The notes under the pieces are model-generated. The model was not told where the DNA came from and searched no databases. It saw only the letters and a list, made by a program, of their open reading frames with translations. Shown here piece by piece: positions 43,007 through 53,230 of a stretch of 64,000 nt of DNA. The DNA is from Bacilli bacterium (GTDB lineage Bacteria > Bacillota_I > Bacilli_A > RFN20 > CAG-826), in NCBI GenBank assembly GCA_017477255.1, contig JAFUXB010000005.1, forward strand, positions 1-64,000, read 5' to 3'. The stretch's first letter is position 1, and the number at the start of each line of letters is the position of its first letter. The position numbers and the translations under genes were made by a program.

Positions 43007-45379
43007 ATGAAAAGCAAAATAATTAAGAAAATCGCTTTTACGATAATACCACTACTTTTACTTGTTGGTTGTTCAGCTAATATTAATGAAAAAAATAGTG
43101 AAAATAAAAATGAACAACCAGCTTCGATGCTAAATAATAAAGTTTTACCTTTAGCAAAATCTAATAAAGTTAGATTTATTAACTATAATGGTGAAACTTT
43201 AAAAGAAACTAAAGATTTAACTAAAGATGTTAGATTTAATGAGGAAGAACCTACTAGAGAAAGTACTTCTAAATATGACTTTAAATTTAAAAATTGGAGT
43301 TATTCATATAATAAAGAAACTAATGAAACAATAGCAAAAGCTAATTTCACTCCTATTAGAAAATCTTATAAAGTTGAATTTTATTTAGAAGATGGAACAT
43401 TAGTTAATTCTCAAGAAGTAGAATATGGAAAACTTCCTTCTTTAGATTTTGCTACTTCTATTAAAAACATTGAAGATTTAAATAATGTAATTAGTCCAGT
43501 AACTAAAGATATTAAATATAAAATAAAGAAGAGAAATAATACTCCTACTTATTTTTCTTATGGACTAGTATTTCAACATTTTTATAATGAAGAAACTAGC
43601 CAAGATGAATTTGCTGTTACTGAATATAGAGGTGAAGATTTAAATGTAATTATTCCTGATTCGTTCCAAGGAGTGCCTGTTACTTTAGTAAAAGAAGGTG
43701 CTTTTGCTGGAAATAATTTAATTACTTCTATTACTTTTGGTAAATATATTAATGAAATAGAAAGAGGAGCAATTTATGGCTGCTCTAATATAGAAAGATT
43801 TAATATAGCTGAAGGAAATGAAAATTTATTTATTAAAAATGATGCTTTATTTACTAAATCTCCTTATCTTACCTTAGTTGCTTATCCTGCTAAACTTGAT
43901 GGATCTTATGAACTTGAAGCAAGAACTAATGAATTTGATTATGTAATTGAAATGGGTGCATTTAATTCATCAAATTTAGAAATATTAAAATATAATCAAA
44001 TTGGTGATAATAACGTAACATATTCATTAAATTATTTATTCTCTACTGAATTTGAAGATTATAGTCAATTCCCAACTAAACTAAGAACAGTTTTCTATAA
44101 TGGTGGAAATATTGGAGAAAATTTCTTTAAAAATATGACTACATTAGAATCAGTAGTTTTAGAAAATAATTTAGAAAATCCAATTGAAACTATTGGAGAA
44201 TACGCTTTTACTGGATGTTCTAATTTAGAAAGTGTAGTTATTCCTTCTACTGTTACTGATATTGAAAATTATGCGTTTAATGATTGTATATCTTTAGAAA
44301 ACGTAAAACTTGGATTTAAAGAACTAAATATTAATAAGATTGGAAAAAATATTTTCCAAAACTGTATTTCTTTAGAAGGAAATCCAGTTGATGGAATATG
44401 TTATATTGGAAATGACACATATCCTTATCAAATTGCTTATAAAATCGATAGATTTTTTAAAGGTGATGAAATCACATTTAAAGAAGGAACAATTATAATT
44501 TACGATGAAATTTTAAGAAATAATATAAGGATTAAAAAAGTTAATTTTGAAGGAAATACTTTAAAAACAATTGGGTTTAGGGCATTTTCTTATTGTAAAG
44601 TTACTAATTTTGCTTTACCAAAATCTTTAACTGATGTTGATCCATTAGCATTTATTGCAGATAATGAAGAATATGATAATAATGTAATTGATGATATCCG
44701 TTATATTTCTTCTACTGATGATGGAAATGGTGTAATTAATGAATTTTATGCATTTAGATCATCAAAAACTGCCACTTCTACAAATATTTTAAAAGATACA
44801 AGATTTATTGATATTATGTTTTTTAGATATACCCTTGAAGCATATCACTCATTCTCATTAGATTCAGAAAATGAAAACTTTGTTGTTCAAAATAATGCTT
44901 TATATGGAACTAGTAATCATGTTTTATATAAAGTTTTTAATGGCACTAATGAATATAAAATCACTAGTTTAAGTTATGACAATCCAGTTGAATATATAGG
45001 TGGAAAAGCATTTTATTGTACAAATTATACATATGTAGATATGCCTTATAACATTACTTATATTGGCTCTTGTGGATTTGGAAAAATGCAAAATTTAAAA
45101 AATAAATATTTTACTTCTGGTAGCTATATTTCAATGCCAGGAAATCTTGAATTTATTGGATCTTACGCATTCTATAAATCAGGAACTACTAATTTAACAT
45201 TTAGTTTTTATTGTAGTAACCTTTATAACATTGGAACTGGCGCTTTTAGTCTTGGCTCTGGAGCTAATACATTTGCAATTTTAAATTTCCATATGTGGAA
45301 AAATAAAGAGGAAGCCCCTGCTTCTTTATTTAATTACGAATGGCAAAGTTCTTATGTAGAAGTGAATTATGGAGCATAA
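43007..45379 (+). CDS. BspA-like LRR surface lipoprotein with MucBP/InlB-like repeats
   Basis: 790 aa from ATG 43007, with AAGGAGCG upstream; the frame extends further 5' without support. The signal peptide ends LLLLVGC (lipobox). Two beta-grasp modules follow (KVRFINYNGETLKETKD, YKVEFYLEDGTLVNSQ). From about residue 210 there are BspA/LRR_5 repeats (VKEGAFAGNNLITSITFG, IGEYAFTGCSNLESVVIPS, IGGKAFYCTNYTYVDMP). It is exposed on the cell surface and probably binds host or microbial ligands. The next gene starts 13 bp after this stop and is of the same type. Confidence 0.85.
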   Translation: MKSKIIKKIAFTIIPLLLLVGCSANINEKNSENKNEQPASMLNNKVLPLAKSNKVRFINYNGETLKETKDLTKDVRFNEEEPTRESTSKYDFKFKNWSYSYNKETNETIAKANFTPIRKSYKVEFYLEDGTLVNSQEVEYGKLPSLDFATSIKNIEDLNNVISPVTKDIKYKIKKRNNTPTYFSYGLVFQHFYNEETSQDEFAVTEYRGEDLNVIIPDSFQGVPVTLVKEGAFAGNNLITSITFGKYINEIERGAIYGCSNIERFNIAEGNENLFIKNDALFTKSPYLTLVAYPAKLDGSYELEARTNEFDYVIEMGAFNSSNLEILKYNQIGDNNVTYSLNYLFSTEFEDYSQFPTKLRTVFYNGGNIGENFFKNMTTLESVVLENNLENPIETIGEYAFTGCSNLESVVIPSTVTDIENYAFNDCISLENVKLGFKELNINKIGKNIFQNCISLEGNPVDGICYIGNDTYPYQIAYKIDRFFKGDEITFKEGTIIIYDEILRNNIRIKKVNFEGNTLKTIGFRAFSYCKVTNFALPKSLTDVDPLAFIADNEEYDNNVIDDIRYISSTDDGNGVINEFYAFRSSKTATSTNILKDTRFIDIMFFRYTLEAYHSFSLDSENENFVVQNNALYGTSNHVLYKVFNGTNEYKITSLSYDNPVEYIGGKAFYCTNYTYVDMPYNITYIGSCGFGKMQNLKNKYFTSGSYISMPGNLEFIGSYAFYKSGTTNLTFSFYCSNLYNIGTGAFSLGSGANTFAILNFHMWKNKEEAPASLFNYEWQSSYVEVNYGA

Positions 45380-45391
45380 GGAGGAATAAAT

Positions 45392-48046
45392 ATGAAACAC
45401 TTTAAAAAATTATTAGTTTTAATTGGATTAAGCTTAATTTCTTCTATGTCTTTTTCTTGTAAGAAAAATAATCCTAGATATATTACAGATACATATATTA
45501 ACGAAAATAAAGAATTAATCGTTGTTTATAGCGATGGTTCTACTGAAAATAAGGGTAGTGTTAAAGATAAAGACAGTGCTCCAGAAGAATTAAAAGGAAA
45601 AGTTATTTTAAACTTTAATCATGATGAGGGAAGTGTTACAGCAAACACTTTAGAAGGTCTTGTTGGAGATAAAATTACTTTAACTATTACTCCTAAAGAA
45701 AATTATTTAATTGAGGAAGTTAGACTCAATAGTGTACCTTTAGCTGCTCCTTATGAATTTAATTTAGTTGAAGGTGAAAATATTGTTGATGTAATTTTTA
45801 AAGAAATTCCTGAAGTAGATCCAATAGATCCTACTATAGAAACTGTTTTAGTTATATTTAAAAACTTCGATGGCACCGAACTTTATAGAGCTGAAATAAA
45901 TAAAGGTAAAAATGCAGTTTATTTAGGTTCTACTCCAACTAAACCATCAAATGAACAATATAATTATGAATTTACTGGATGGGATAAACCTTTAGAAAAT
46001 ATTCAAGTTAATACAACTTTTACTGCAACATATAAACAAGTAACAAGAAAATATAAAGTTACTTTCATAAATTATGATGGTCAAGTTCTTCAATCAGAAG
46101 AAGTTTTATATGGCGAAATTCCTCTATACACTGGAATTACTCCAGAAAAACCAGGAACTGCTACTACAACTTATGAATTTTTAGGTTGGGACAAACCATT
46201 AACTGAAGTTAAAGGTGAAGTAACTTATACTGCAGTATTTGTTGAAAATTATGCTCCAACTTATAGAAACAAAGGCTTCGTATTTGAAATTCAACCAGAA
46301 AACGCTTCATTCTATGTTAAAAAATTCTATGGTGATGATAAAAATATTGTAATTCCTAGTGAATTTGAAGGAAGACCAGTTATAGGAATTAAAGATGAAG
46401 CATTTAAAGATAACACGCAAATGAATTCAATTTATATTCCAGAAACTATAGAATATATCGGAAATAATGTCTTCTTTGGTTGTGAAAATATCACTAAAGT
46501 AATGGTAAGCACTAAAAATACTCACTTTAAAATTTTAAATGATTACAAACTTATTGGAAATGACACTGAACTTATTTACGTCGTTCAATCATTTAATACA
46601 ATTTTAGATTTAACTAATGATAATTTAGAAACAATTAGAGATGGTGCATTAAACTGTAACCACCTTAAAACACTTGTTATTAGTGGCGATTTATTAACTT
46701 CTACTTCAAAACTATTTGGTGGAGAAGAATATGTTAGTGAAACAATGCATTCAATCGTTATTGATGGAGGAAATATCAAAAAAGACGCATTTAAAAATGC
46801 TAAAAATTTAAGATCAGTTTCATTTATTAATAATCCTACAAATCCTACTACTGAAATAGGAGAATCAGCATTTGAAGGTTGCGAAGGTGTTCAAGAATTA
46901 TTTATTCTTGATGAAGTTAAAAAATTAGGTAATAGATGCTTTGCAAATATGCCAGGATTAAAGAAATTAACTTTTGGAACAGGTGATGATATAAATATTG
47001 AAGAATATGGACTTGAAATGCTCGATGGTACCAATAATATTGATGGATATTATGTTTCAAATATGGGACCTAGCTTATATTGTTTAGGAAATGAAACAAA
47101 AAGATCAATGATCATTTATAAACAAAATAATCCTGAATCAGCTACTTCTAAAACTTTAGAAGTTGATTATGGAGTTGAATTTATTGCTAAAGGTGCATTT
47201 ACTAATTCAACATTAACTAAAGTAGATTTTAATTATGGTTATGGATTAAATAATGATTACGAAGACCAAAAATTAAAATGTATTGATACTGAAGCTTTTG
47301 CTGGTGTTACAAATTTAGCTTCAGCTGTTGCTTTACCTACTACTTTAACTAAAGTTGGTTTAAATGTATTTACTGGAACTAAACTTGCTACAAATGCTTC
47401 AGAACTTAAAAATGTTGAAGATAAAACTGTTTATCTATTAAAAAATACATTTACTAATATTGCTGATACAGTAATAGGAATTGAAGATAGTGCATTTACT
47501 TCTAACACTAATACAATTACTGTAAATAGTGAAAATAAAGTATTTATTAAACCAAATGATTATATTATTAAAAGAAAAGATTTAGATATTCTTTATAAAT
47601 GTTATGACCAAGGTTATACAGAAGAAACAGATGGAACAACTTCTTATTACACAGTTGTTTTAGATGCAAAAATAATTGCACCTTATGCTTATAATGAAAT
47701 TGGTCACGTTAAAGCCTTAAAATTTTTAAATGTTGAAAGAATTGAAAAAGATGCAATTTATAGAATGAGTTATGTAACTAATATATTCTTTGATAATACA
47801 TTAACAACTCTTAATTCTAGAGCAATTAATGATTCTAACTCAATTGATTATGGTAAATATGATTTAACTCTCCAAATGCCTAAAACTTTAATTAATTTAG
47901 GAGAGGAAGCAATTTATACTAGAAGAAGAATTCGTGTTGAAACTGATGCTTCTAGCATCCTTCCTACTTGGGAAGATAATAAGTGGCATCATTCATATTC
48001 AACAACTGTAACTTATACATTTAATAAATATTATTGGACTTATTAA
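45392..48046 (+). CDS. BspA-like LRR surface lipoprotein with three beta-grasp repeats
   Basis: 884 aa. The signal peptide ends SSMSFSC (lipobox). An N-terminal beta domain (about 25-140) is followed by two well-formed InlB/MucBP-like modules (VLVIFKNFDGTELYR, YEFTGWDKPLEN; YKVTFINYDGQVLQS, YEFLGWDKPLTE). LRR_5 repeats follow from about 330 (IGNNVFFGCENITKVMV, IGESAFEGCEGVQELF). The modules resemble those in the products at 28147 and 43007, showing family expansion. AAGGAGG supports the start. A terminator follows the stop. Confidence 0.86.
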   Translation: MKHFKKLLVLIGLSLISSMSFSCKKNNPRYITDTYINENKELIVVYSDGSTENKGSVKDKDSAPEELKGKVILNFNHDEGSVTANTLEGLVGDKITLTITPKENYLIEEVRLNSVPLAAPYEFNLVEGENIVDVIFKEIPEVDPIDPTIETVLVIFKNFDGTELYRAEINKGKNAVYLGSTPTKPSNEQYNYEFTGWDKPLENIQVNTTFTATYKQVTRKYKVTFINYDGQVLQSEEVLYGEIPLYTGITPEKPGTATTTYEFLGWDKPLTEVKGEVTYTAVFVENYAPTYRNKGFVFEIQPENASFYVKKFYGDDKNIVIPSEFEGRPVIGIKDEAFKDNTQMNSIYIPETIEYIGNNVFFGCENITKVMVSTKNTHFKILNDYKLIGNDTELIYVVQSFNTILDLTNDNLETIRDGALNCNHLKTLVISGDLLTSTSKLFGGEEYVSETMHSIVIDGGNIKKDAFKNAKNLRSVSFINNPTNPTTEIGESAFEGCEGVQELFILDEVKKLGNRCFANMPGLKKLTFGTGDDINIEEYGLEMLDGTNNIDGYYVSNMGPSLYCLGNETKRSMIIYKQNNPESATSKTLEVDYGVEFIAKGAFTNSTLTKVDFNYGYGLNNDYEDQKLKCIDTEAFAGVTNLASAVALPTTLTKVGLNVFTGTKLATNASELKNVEDKTVYLLKNTFTNIADTVIGIEDSAFTSNTNTITVNSENKVFIKPNDYIIKRKDLDILYKCYDQGYTEETDGTTSYYTVVLDAKIIAPYAYNEIGHVKALKFLNVERIEKDAIYRMSYVTNIFFDNTLTTLNSRAINDSNSIDYGKYDLTLQMPKTLINLGEEAIYTRRRIRVETDASSILPTWEDNKWHHSYSTTVTYTFNKYYWTY

Positions 48047-48062
48047 GTTAAATTATCCACTT

Positions 48063-48093
48063 AAAAAGGCACAATTAATTTGTGCCTTTTTCT
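48063..48093 (+). terminator. intrinsic terminator after the BspA-like pair
   Basis: AAAAAGGCACAA and TTGTGCCTTTTT pair around TTAAT. The T-run on the plus strand and the A-run on the other side allow use from both directions. Confidence 0.85.
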
Positions 48094-48103
48094 TATGTTT
48101 TTT

Positions 48104-48135
48104 ATCAAAAACCCTGCAGAACTCAACTATTTTTC
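48104..48135 (-). repeat. dispersed 30-bp motif, copy 6
   Basis: Minus-strand copy with exact core GAGTTCTGCAGGGTTTTTG. Its AAAAATAG supplies the TAG stop of the aldo/keto reductase gene. Confidence 0.75.
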
Positions 48136-49242
48136 AAATTCTTTAGCAACTTCTACAAGTAAATCTCTAATGTGTAATTTTTGTGGACATACTCTTTCGC
48201 ATTTTCCACATTTAATACAATCACTAGCTTTTCCATTATTTATAGTGTGGACGTTATTATAATAAAAATTAGCATTCCAATCATTAAATACTCTTTTTGA
48301 ATTTAAAAGAGCAAATAAATCAGGAATAGAAATATGTTTAGGACAACCATCAATGCAATATCTACAAGCAGTACATGCAATTAGGTGTTGCCCTCTAAAT
48401 ATTTCTACTATTTTTCTAGTTAATTTAAATTCTTCTTCAGTAATAGGTTTAAAATCTTTCATAAAAGATAAATTATCTTCCATTTGTTCTAAAGTAGACA
48501 TTCCAGATAAAACCATCATTACATTTTCAGGACTTGCAGCAAATCTTAATGCTAAATTTTGAGGAGTAATTCCTTGTTCTTCTAAAACTTCTTTTGCCAT
48601 TCCTGGAAGTTTAATTAAATTTCCACCTTTAATAGGTTCCATTATAATTACTGGTTTATTATATTTAACACAAACGTCATAACATTTTTTAGATTGAACG
48701 GCTACATCATCATAATCCAAGTAATTATATTGAATTTGAACTACTTCTACTTGAGGATTTTCTCTTAATATTTTTTCTAATACATCAGCAGTGTCATGGA
48801 AAGAAATACCAACATGTTTTACTTTTCCTTCTTTTTTAAGTTCACTAGCAATTTCATAAGCTCTACATCTTTTAAATTGTTCGTAATTTGATGCATTTTG
48901 AGCATGCATTAAATAAAAATCAAAATAATCAACACCACAAGCTTTTAATTGTTCTTCAAATAAAGGGCGAATATCTTCTTCTTTATTAAAAAAATTACCT
49001 GTTAATTTATCTGTTAATAAATATTTATCACGAGGATATCTACTAGTTAATGCTTCTTTTAAAGCTAATTCACTTCTTCCACCTAAATAACCGTGAGCAG
49101 TATCAAAATATATAAAACCTTTTTCGATAAAAAGATCTACCATCTTTTTAAATTGTTCTATATCGACTTCTTTTTCAATTAAAGGAAGTCTCATACAACC
49201 AAAACCAAATTTTTGTTCATTAAGTTCGAAAAATTTCGCCAT
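48127..49242 (-). CDS. aldo/keto reductase with C-terminal ferredoxin-type 4Fe-4S domain
   Basis: 371 aa from ATG 49242, preceded by AGGAG. The AKR barrel (about 1-270) has FGFGCMRLPL, the catalytic YFDTAHGYLGG and LMHAQNAS. The C-terminus (about 280-371) carries two cluster motifs, CTACRYCIDGCP and CIKCGKCERVCP. Such proteins are common in anaerobes and probably reduce small carbonyls with NADPH or ferredoxin; the substrate is unknown. The gene stands alone, its stop lying in the dispersed motif. Confidence 0.92.
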   Translation of the reverse strand: MAKFFELNEQKFGFGCMRLPLIEKEVDIEQFKKMVDLFIEKGFIYFDTAHGYLGGRSELALKEALTSRYPRDKYLLTDKLTGNFFNKEEDIRPLFEEQLKACGVDYFDFYLMHAQNASNYEQFKRCRAYEIASELKKEGKVKHVGISFHDTADVLEKILRENPQVEVVQIQYNYLDYDDVAVQSKKCYDVCVKYNKPVIIMEPIKGGNLIKLPGMAKEVLEEQGITPQNLALRFAASPENVMMVLSGMSTLEQMEDNLSFMKDFKPITEEEFKLTRKIVEIFRGQHLIACTACRYCIDGCPKHISIPDLFALLNSKRVFNDWNANFYYNNVHTINNGKASDCIKCGKCERVCPQKLHIRDLLVEVAKEFEK

Positions 49243-49263
49243 AAACACATCTCCTATCTTTAA

Positions 49264-50577
49264 TTATAAAAACATAACGAAATAGATAGGCATATAAACA
49301 ATTTTACCTTCTACTAAAACTTCATTTTTATTACTTAAAACATAACCTTTTTTAATTCTATATTCATCGCTATTTAATAATTTTGGTAATGCTCTAAAGT
49401 TTCGATAATCTTTACCAGATTTAATTTCAATAGGTAGAGGACACAAATTATCATAATCATTAATTATAAAGTCGACTTCACCTACTTTTTTCCTATCATA
49501 ATAATATAAATCATGGCCATGGCATTTTAATTCTTGAGCGACAACTGTCTCGTATACTGCTCCTAAATTAACCCCAGATTCTTCATTAAGAATTGCGTTT
49601 ATATTATTTTTATAAAGTTTATCAGTTAATAAACCAACATCATTCATATAAAGTTTAATTGAATTTTTTGTAGTTGACTGAATAAGAGGAAATCTTGGCT
49701 CACTAATAGCTTTAACCCCAAGAGAAATGCCAGATGTAAGCAAATAATCAAACTCATTTTGGTATCTTTCAAATCTTGCATCTTTTTTATTTTCTATTGA
49801 ACTTATTTGAATTCTTTTTACTTTGTTTTCAATATTGGATGGAATTAAGTCGTAAATTCTTTTTATAACTAAATTACTTACTCTATCATATTTTGATGCA
49901 TCATTTGAGTAATACTCAATTATTTCATCCTGAATATCTTTAATTTTAGCTACATTTTGAAATTTTATAAAAGAATCCACACAACTAGGCATACCACCAA
50001 CATATAAATATGTTTTGAATAATTCCAATATTTTTTGATGCAAAGAAAGATTAACAGATTTTTTATTATCATAGCATTCTTTTAAATGGTTAATTGCCAT
50101 AGAACCAACCGAGTTTGCAATTAAAAACTCTTCAAAATCCATTGGATACATTCTTTTTATTGTTACGTATCCCATTGGTGATAAAAATTCACTAGACAAC
50201 GCAATGCCAAGTTCAGATCCACTACAAATATATTTAAATCTATTATCTTCTGCTAAAGGTTTTAACAAAGAAAAAAGCTTAGGATATTCTTGTATTTCAT
50301 CGATAAATATAACAGTGTCATTTCTATTATTTAATTTGTCGCCTGCAACTACACTAACTTGTATATAAAATTCTTTAACAGTTCCTACTTTTTCAAAAAG
50401 TTTTTTATCTTTTTTATCTTCGGTCATATTAAGTTCTATGTAATTTTTAAAATGCTTTTTTGCAATTTCACGAATTGAATATGTTTTACCGACTTGTCTT
50501 GCACCCTCAATACATAATATTTTATTATCGTCACTTTTTAAATATTCTTCGATGTATTCTGATATTTTCCTATACAT
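49264..50577 (-). CDS. AAA ATPase with DUF4143 C-terminal domain
   Basis: 437 aa. Walker A is GARQVGKTYSI, Walker B FIDEIQEYP, with sensor-like YICSGSELGIAL. The C-terminal DUF4143 part has YETVVAQEL and the nuclease-like GEVDFIIND...PIEIKSGK. This ATP-binding family is scattered in gut anaerobes, often in many copies; its role is unknown. ATAGAGG lies upstream of the ATG. The promoter is built into a tandem repeat array (see that entry). Confidence 0.9.
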   Translation of the reverse strand: MYRKISEYIEEYLKSDDNKILCIEGARQVGKTYSIREIAKKHFKNYIELNMTEDKKDKKLFEKVGTVKEFYIQVSVVAGDKLNNRNDTVIFIDEIQEYPKLFSLLKPLAEDNRFKYICSGSELGIALSSEFLSPMGYVTIKRMYPMDFEEFLIANSVGSMAINHLKECYDNKKSVNLSLHQKILELFKTYLYVGGMPSCVDSFIKFQNVAKIKDIQDEIIEYYSNDASKYDRVSNLVIKRIYDLIPSNIENKVKRIQISSIENKKDARFERYQNEFDYLLTSGISLGVKAISEPRFPLIQSTTKNSIKLYMNDVGLLTDKLYKNNINAILNEESGVNLGAVYETVVAQELKCHGHDLYYYDRKKVGEVDFIINDYDNLCPLPIEIKSGKDYRNFRALPKLLNSDEYRIKKGYVLSNKNEVLVEGKIVYMPIYFVMFL

Positions 50578-50609
50578 TAATAAAACCTCTATAATATGAA
50601 TTCATTATT

Positions 50610-50638
50610 ATTATACATAATAAAATACGGTTTTCCAA
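50610..50638 (-). promoter_or_regulatory. promoter of the DUF4143 ATPase gene, -35 box inside a repeat unit
   Basis: On the minus strand TTGGAA (50633-50638), exactly 17 bp, TATAAT (50610-50615). The -35 box is part of the first unit of the 33-bp-period array. Confidence 0.8.
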
Positions 50639-50739
50639 CATTTTTTGACCAGTTTTTATACGGTTTTCCAACAAAAATTGAGCCAAAAATATACGGTTTT
50701 CCAACATTTTTTGACCAGTTTTTATACGGTTTTCCAACA
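50625..50739 (-). repeat. tandem array, four 16-bp units with exact 33-bp period
   Basis: ATACGGTTTTCCAACA occurs without a mismatch at 50625, 50658, 50691 and 50724. The 17-bp segments between units 1-2 and 3-4 are identical (TTTTTTGACCAGTTTTT); that between 2-3 differs and looks partly inverted. The array lies just upstream of the DUF4143 ATPase and covers its -35 box. It resembles a cooperative operator (three helical turns per step). Confidence 0.85.
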
Positions 50740-50751
50740 TTTTGATATGTT

Positions 50752-53226
50752 TTAATCTTTAGATTTTATTATTTTAATAGGCTTTATAAACTTAAATAAT
50801 ATTAATGCAATTATTGAAAGTAAGGTAGTTGCAACAAGTAAAATTCCTAAATCAATAGCTATTAAATTAGGAATAAATTTAATAATTGTTCCTTTAAAAT
50901 TAAATCCACTTATAAAACTTGTTAAAGAATTAACTAATACTTTATCAGTATAAGGAATAATTAGCGCTCCTAAAGCAAGTGATCCTAAAACTCCTAAAAT
51001 AGAAACAACTAGTCCTTTTAATATAAATATAGAACTTAATTCTTTATCACTTGCTCCTAAAGCTTTCATTACTCCTATTTCATAAGTGTTTGAAGTAATT
51101 GCTTTAATGCTATAGTTAAAATAAAAAACAATAACTAATAAAATAACTAAAACTTGTAAAATCTTAAATAAATCAACGAATGAATCTACTAATTTACCAA
51201 TTTGGTTAACAGATAAACTTGAAGGAAGATTTACGTTAATTTTTGGATTAGAGGCTGCAATATCAATGATTTTACTTAAATCGTTATTATTTTTAAAAGC
51301 AATTTGGAAAGGTTCAATATCATATTTTTGCATTTCTTTAAAAGAATCTACATCAATTGAAGTGCATGAACTCACTCCAATAATTTTAAATTCTTTTTGC
51401 CATATAATTTCTTTTGTAGGATCATTGTGTTTATATTTAATAAAGTTTAAATAAACTTGGTCTTCTTCTTTTAAAGGAGTCATTTTTGAAGTCGTTGGAT
51501 AATTCTTTTCAAAATACTTGTTATAAGTTTGGGCAAGAATAACTGCAGTATTTTTAGGCATATTTCTTTTTTCGCCAATTCCTATTGTTGTTCTATTTTG
51601 TGCACTTACACTTTGAAAAAAGATATCTTTTTCTTTATTTTCATAAGCTATACCCATGAAACTAAAATAATTACTTAAAATACCTTCATCAATATATTTT
51701 TGATAATTTGGATTTAAAGAATAAGTTAGTCCAAGTCTAGTTTGTATATCATTAGAAAACTTAATAAATTCCATGTCTTTTAAATCCATTTTTGAAAAAG
51801 ACATTGTATTTTCATTCTTTTTTAATAAATCTTTATATTTTTCTTTATAATCTGTTTTTATTATTGCTCCAATTTTCCCAAACATTCCTTTATCAACATT
51901 GATTTTTTGATAATATGGTCCTAAAACTTCTTCATAACTATTTAATTCATTTAAATACATTACAGAATCAGCAAAAAAATCTGTTGCAATTAAATAATCC
52001 TCATTTTTACATTTTTCTATATCACCAGCTAAAACTTCATATTTACCATTAAGTCCAAATTTAGCTTCTAAATATTCTTCATCAGCAACTAAAGTGCCAT
52101 AAGTTTCACTAAGTCTTAGACCAATTGTGTCGCCTTTAACAGATCCATAAGGATAATATAAATTATTATCCATATAAGGAAGCGCTCTACTTCTTTGATT
52201 AATTAAAAAAGCTTGAGAATAAACTGGATATGCTTTGTTATTTGTTAATGATTTACTAATATCATCAATTTCTTTTAAGCTAAAATTTCCAATCTTATAA
52301 TAATTTGTCGTAATATCACCACTTAAAAGCTGAACTTGATTAACTCCATTTTTATTAAATTCATCTTTTAAAGTTTCATTAATATTAAATTTTAAAAAGC
52401 CTTGTATATCGAAAAATAAAGCTCCTAAAACAGTTACTAAAACAATTGTAAAAATTGAATTCCATCTTTTATTAAATAAAAATGATTTAAATAATTTAAA
52501 TAAATTTTTAGGCGGAATTTTATTTTTAACTAATTTGCATTTTTCAAAAGTTTCTTCGTCGTCATGAGGTGCGTTACTTATTTTTCCATTATCTAAATAA
52601 ATAATGTGATCAGCAAATTCATTGCACTCTTCTTCTTTATGTGAAACTACAATAACTAGTATTTTTTGAGATAAAACCTTCAAAATCTCAAGTATTTTTT
52701 TAGAATTTACTTTATCTAAATTTCCAGTTGGTTCATCACAAAGTAAAATTTTTGGTGATTTTGCTACGCCTCTAGCAATAGCTACTCTTTGTTTTTGACC
52801 ACCACTTAATTGACTTGGTTTTTTATCTTTATGTTCATAAAGACCAATATCTTTTAAAAGCTTATCTACATCAATATTATTTTCTTCGTCTTTAGAAAGT
52901 AAAAAAGTTACATTTTCATAAACTGTTAATTGTTCTAATAGATAAAAATCTTGGAAAACAAAAGAAACAATACTTGATCTATATTTGTTTAATTCGTTCT
53001 CATTTAATTCTTCTAACTTAAGTCCGTTTACTTCGATTGAGCCGCTAGTAATTGAATCAAGACCACCTAAAAGATTAATTAAAGTTGATTTACCTGATCC
53101 ACTATTTCCAGATATAAAAAACATACCAGTTTTAGGAAAAGATAAATTATCTATATCTAAAGCTTTTTCTTCATTGTTTTTAGTTTTGTAAATTTTAACT
53201 AAATTTTTAATCCTAACGAGACTCAT
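50752..53226 (-). CDS. ABC transporter, ATPase fused to FtsX/MacB-type permease
   Basis: 824 aa. The N-terminal ATPase (about 1-225) has GNSGSGKSTL, LSGGQKQRVAIARG and ILLCDEPTGNLD. Then a membrane segment near 255, a large extracytoplasmic region (about 280-680), and three C-terminal membrane segments with the FtsX-type block EIGVMKALGASDKELSSIF. This MacB/LolD-like layout serves in peptide or antibiotic export and cell-envelope sensing. No Shine-Dalgarno is seen, and a terminator hairpin ends only 5 nt before the ATG. The HTH gene upstream may regulate it. Confidence 0.9.
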   Translation of the reverse strand: MSLVRIKNLVKIYKTKNNEEKALDIDNLSFPKTGMFFISGNSGSGKSTLINLLGGLDSITSGSIEVNGLKLEELNENELNKYRSSIVSFVFQDFYLLEQLTVYENVTFLLSKDEENNIDVDKLLKDIGLYEHKDKKPSQLSGGQKQRVAIARGVAKSPKILLCDEPTGNLDKVNSKKILEILKVLSQKILVIVVSHKEEECNEFADHIIYLDNGKISNAPHDDEETFEKCKLVKNKIPPKNLFKLFKSFLFNKRWNSIFTIVLVTVLGALFFDIQGFLKFNINETLKDEFNKNGVNQVQLLSGDITTNYYKIGNFSLKEIDDISKSLTNNKAYPVYSQAFLINQRSRALPYMDNNLYYPYGSVKGDTIGLRLSETYGTLVADEEYLEAKFGLNGKYEVLAGDIEKCKNEDYLIATDFFADSVMYLNELNSYEEVLGPYYQKINVDKGMFGKIGAIIKTDYKEKYKDLLKKNENTMSFSKMDLKDMEFIKFSNDIQTRLGLTYSLNPNYQKYIDEGILSNYFSFMGIAYENKEKDIFFQSVSAQNRTTIGIGEKRNMPKNTAVILAQTYNKYFEKNYPTTSKMTPLKEEDQVYLNFIKYKHNDPTKEIIWQKEFKIIGVSSCTSIDVDSFKEMQKYDIEPFQIAFKNNNDLSKIIDIAASNPKINVNLPSSLSVNQIGKLVDSFVDLFKILQVLVILLVIVFYFNYSIKAITSNTYEIGVMKALGASDKELSSIFILKGLVVSILGVLGSLALGALIIPYTDKVLVNSLTSFISGFNFKGTIIKFIPNLIAIDLGILLVATTLLSIIALILFKFIKPIKIIKSKD

Positions 53227-53230
53227 AAAT

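Noticed and set aside
50625-50739. Regularly spaced repeats as a CRISPR array
   Set aside because: Units are 16 bp with 17-bp spacers, two spacers are identical, and no cas gene is present. A promoter-linked operator array fits better.
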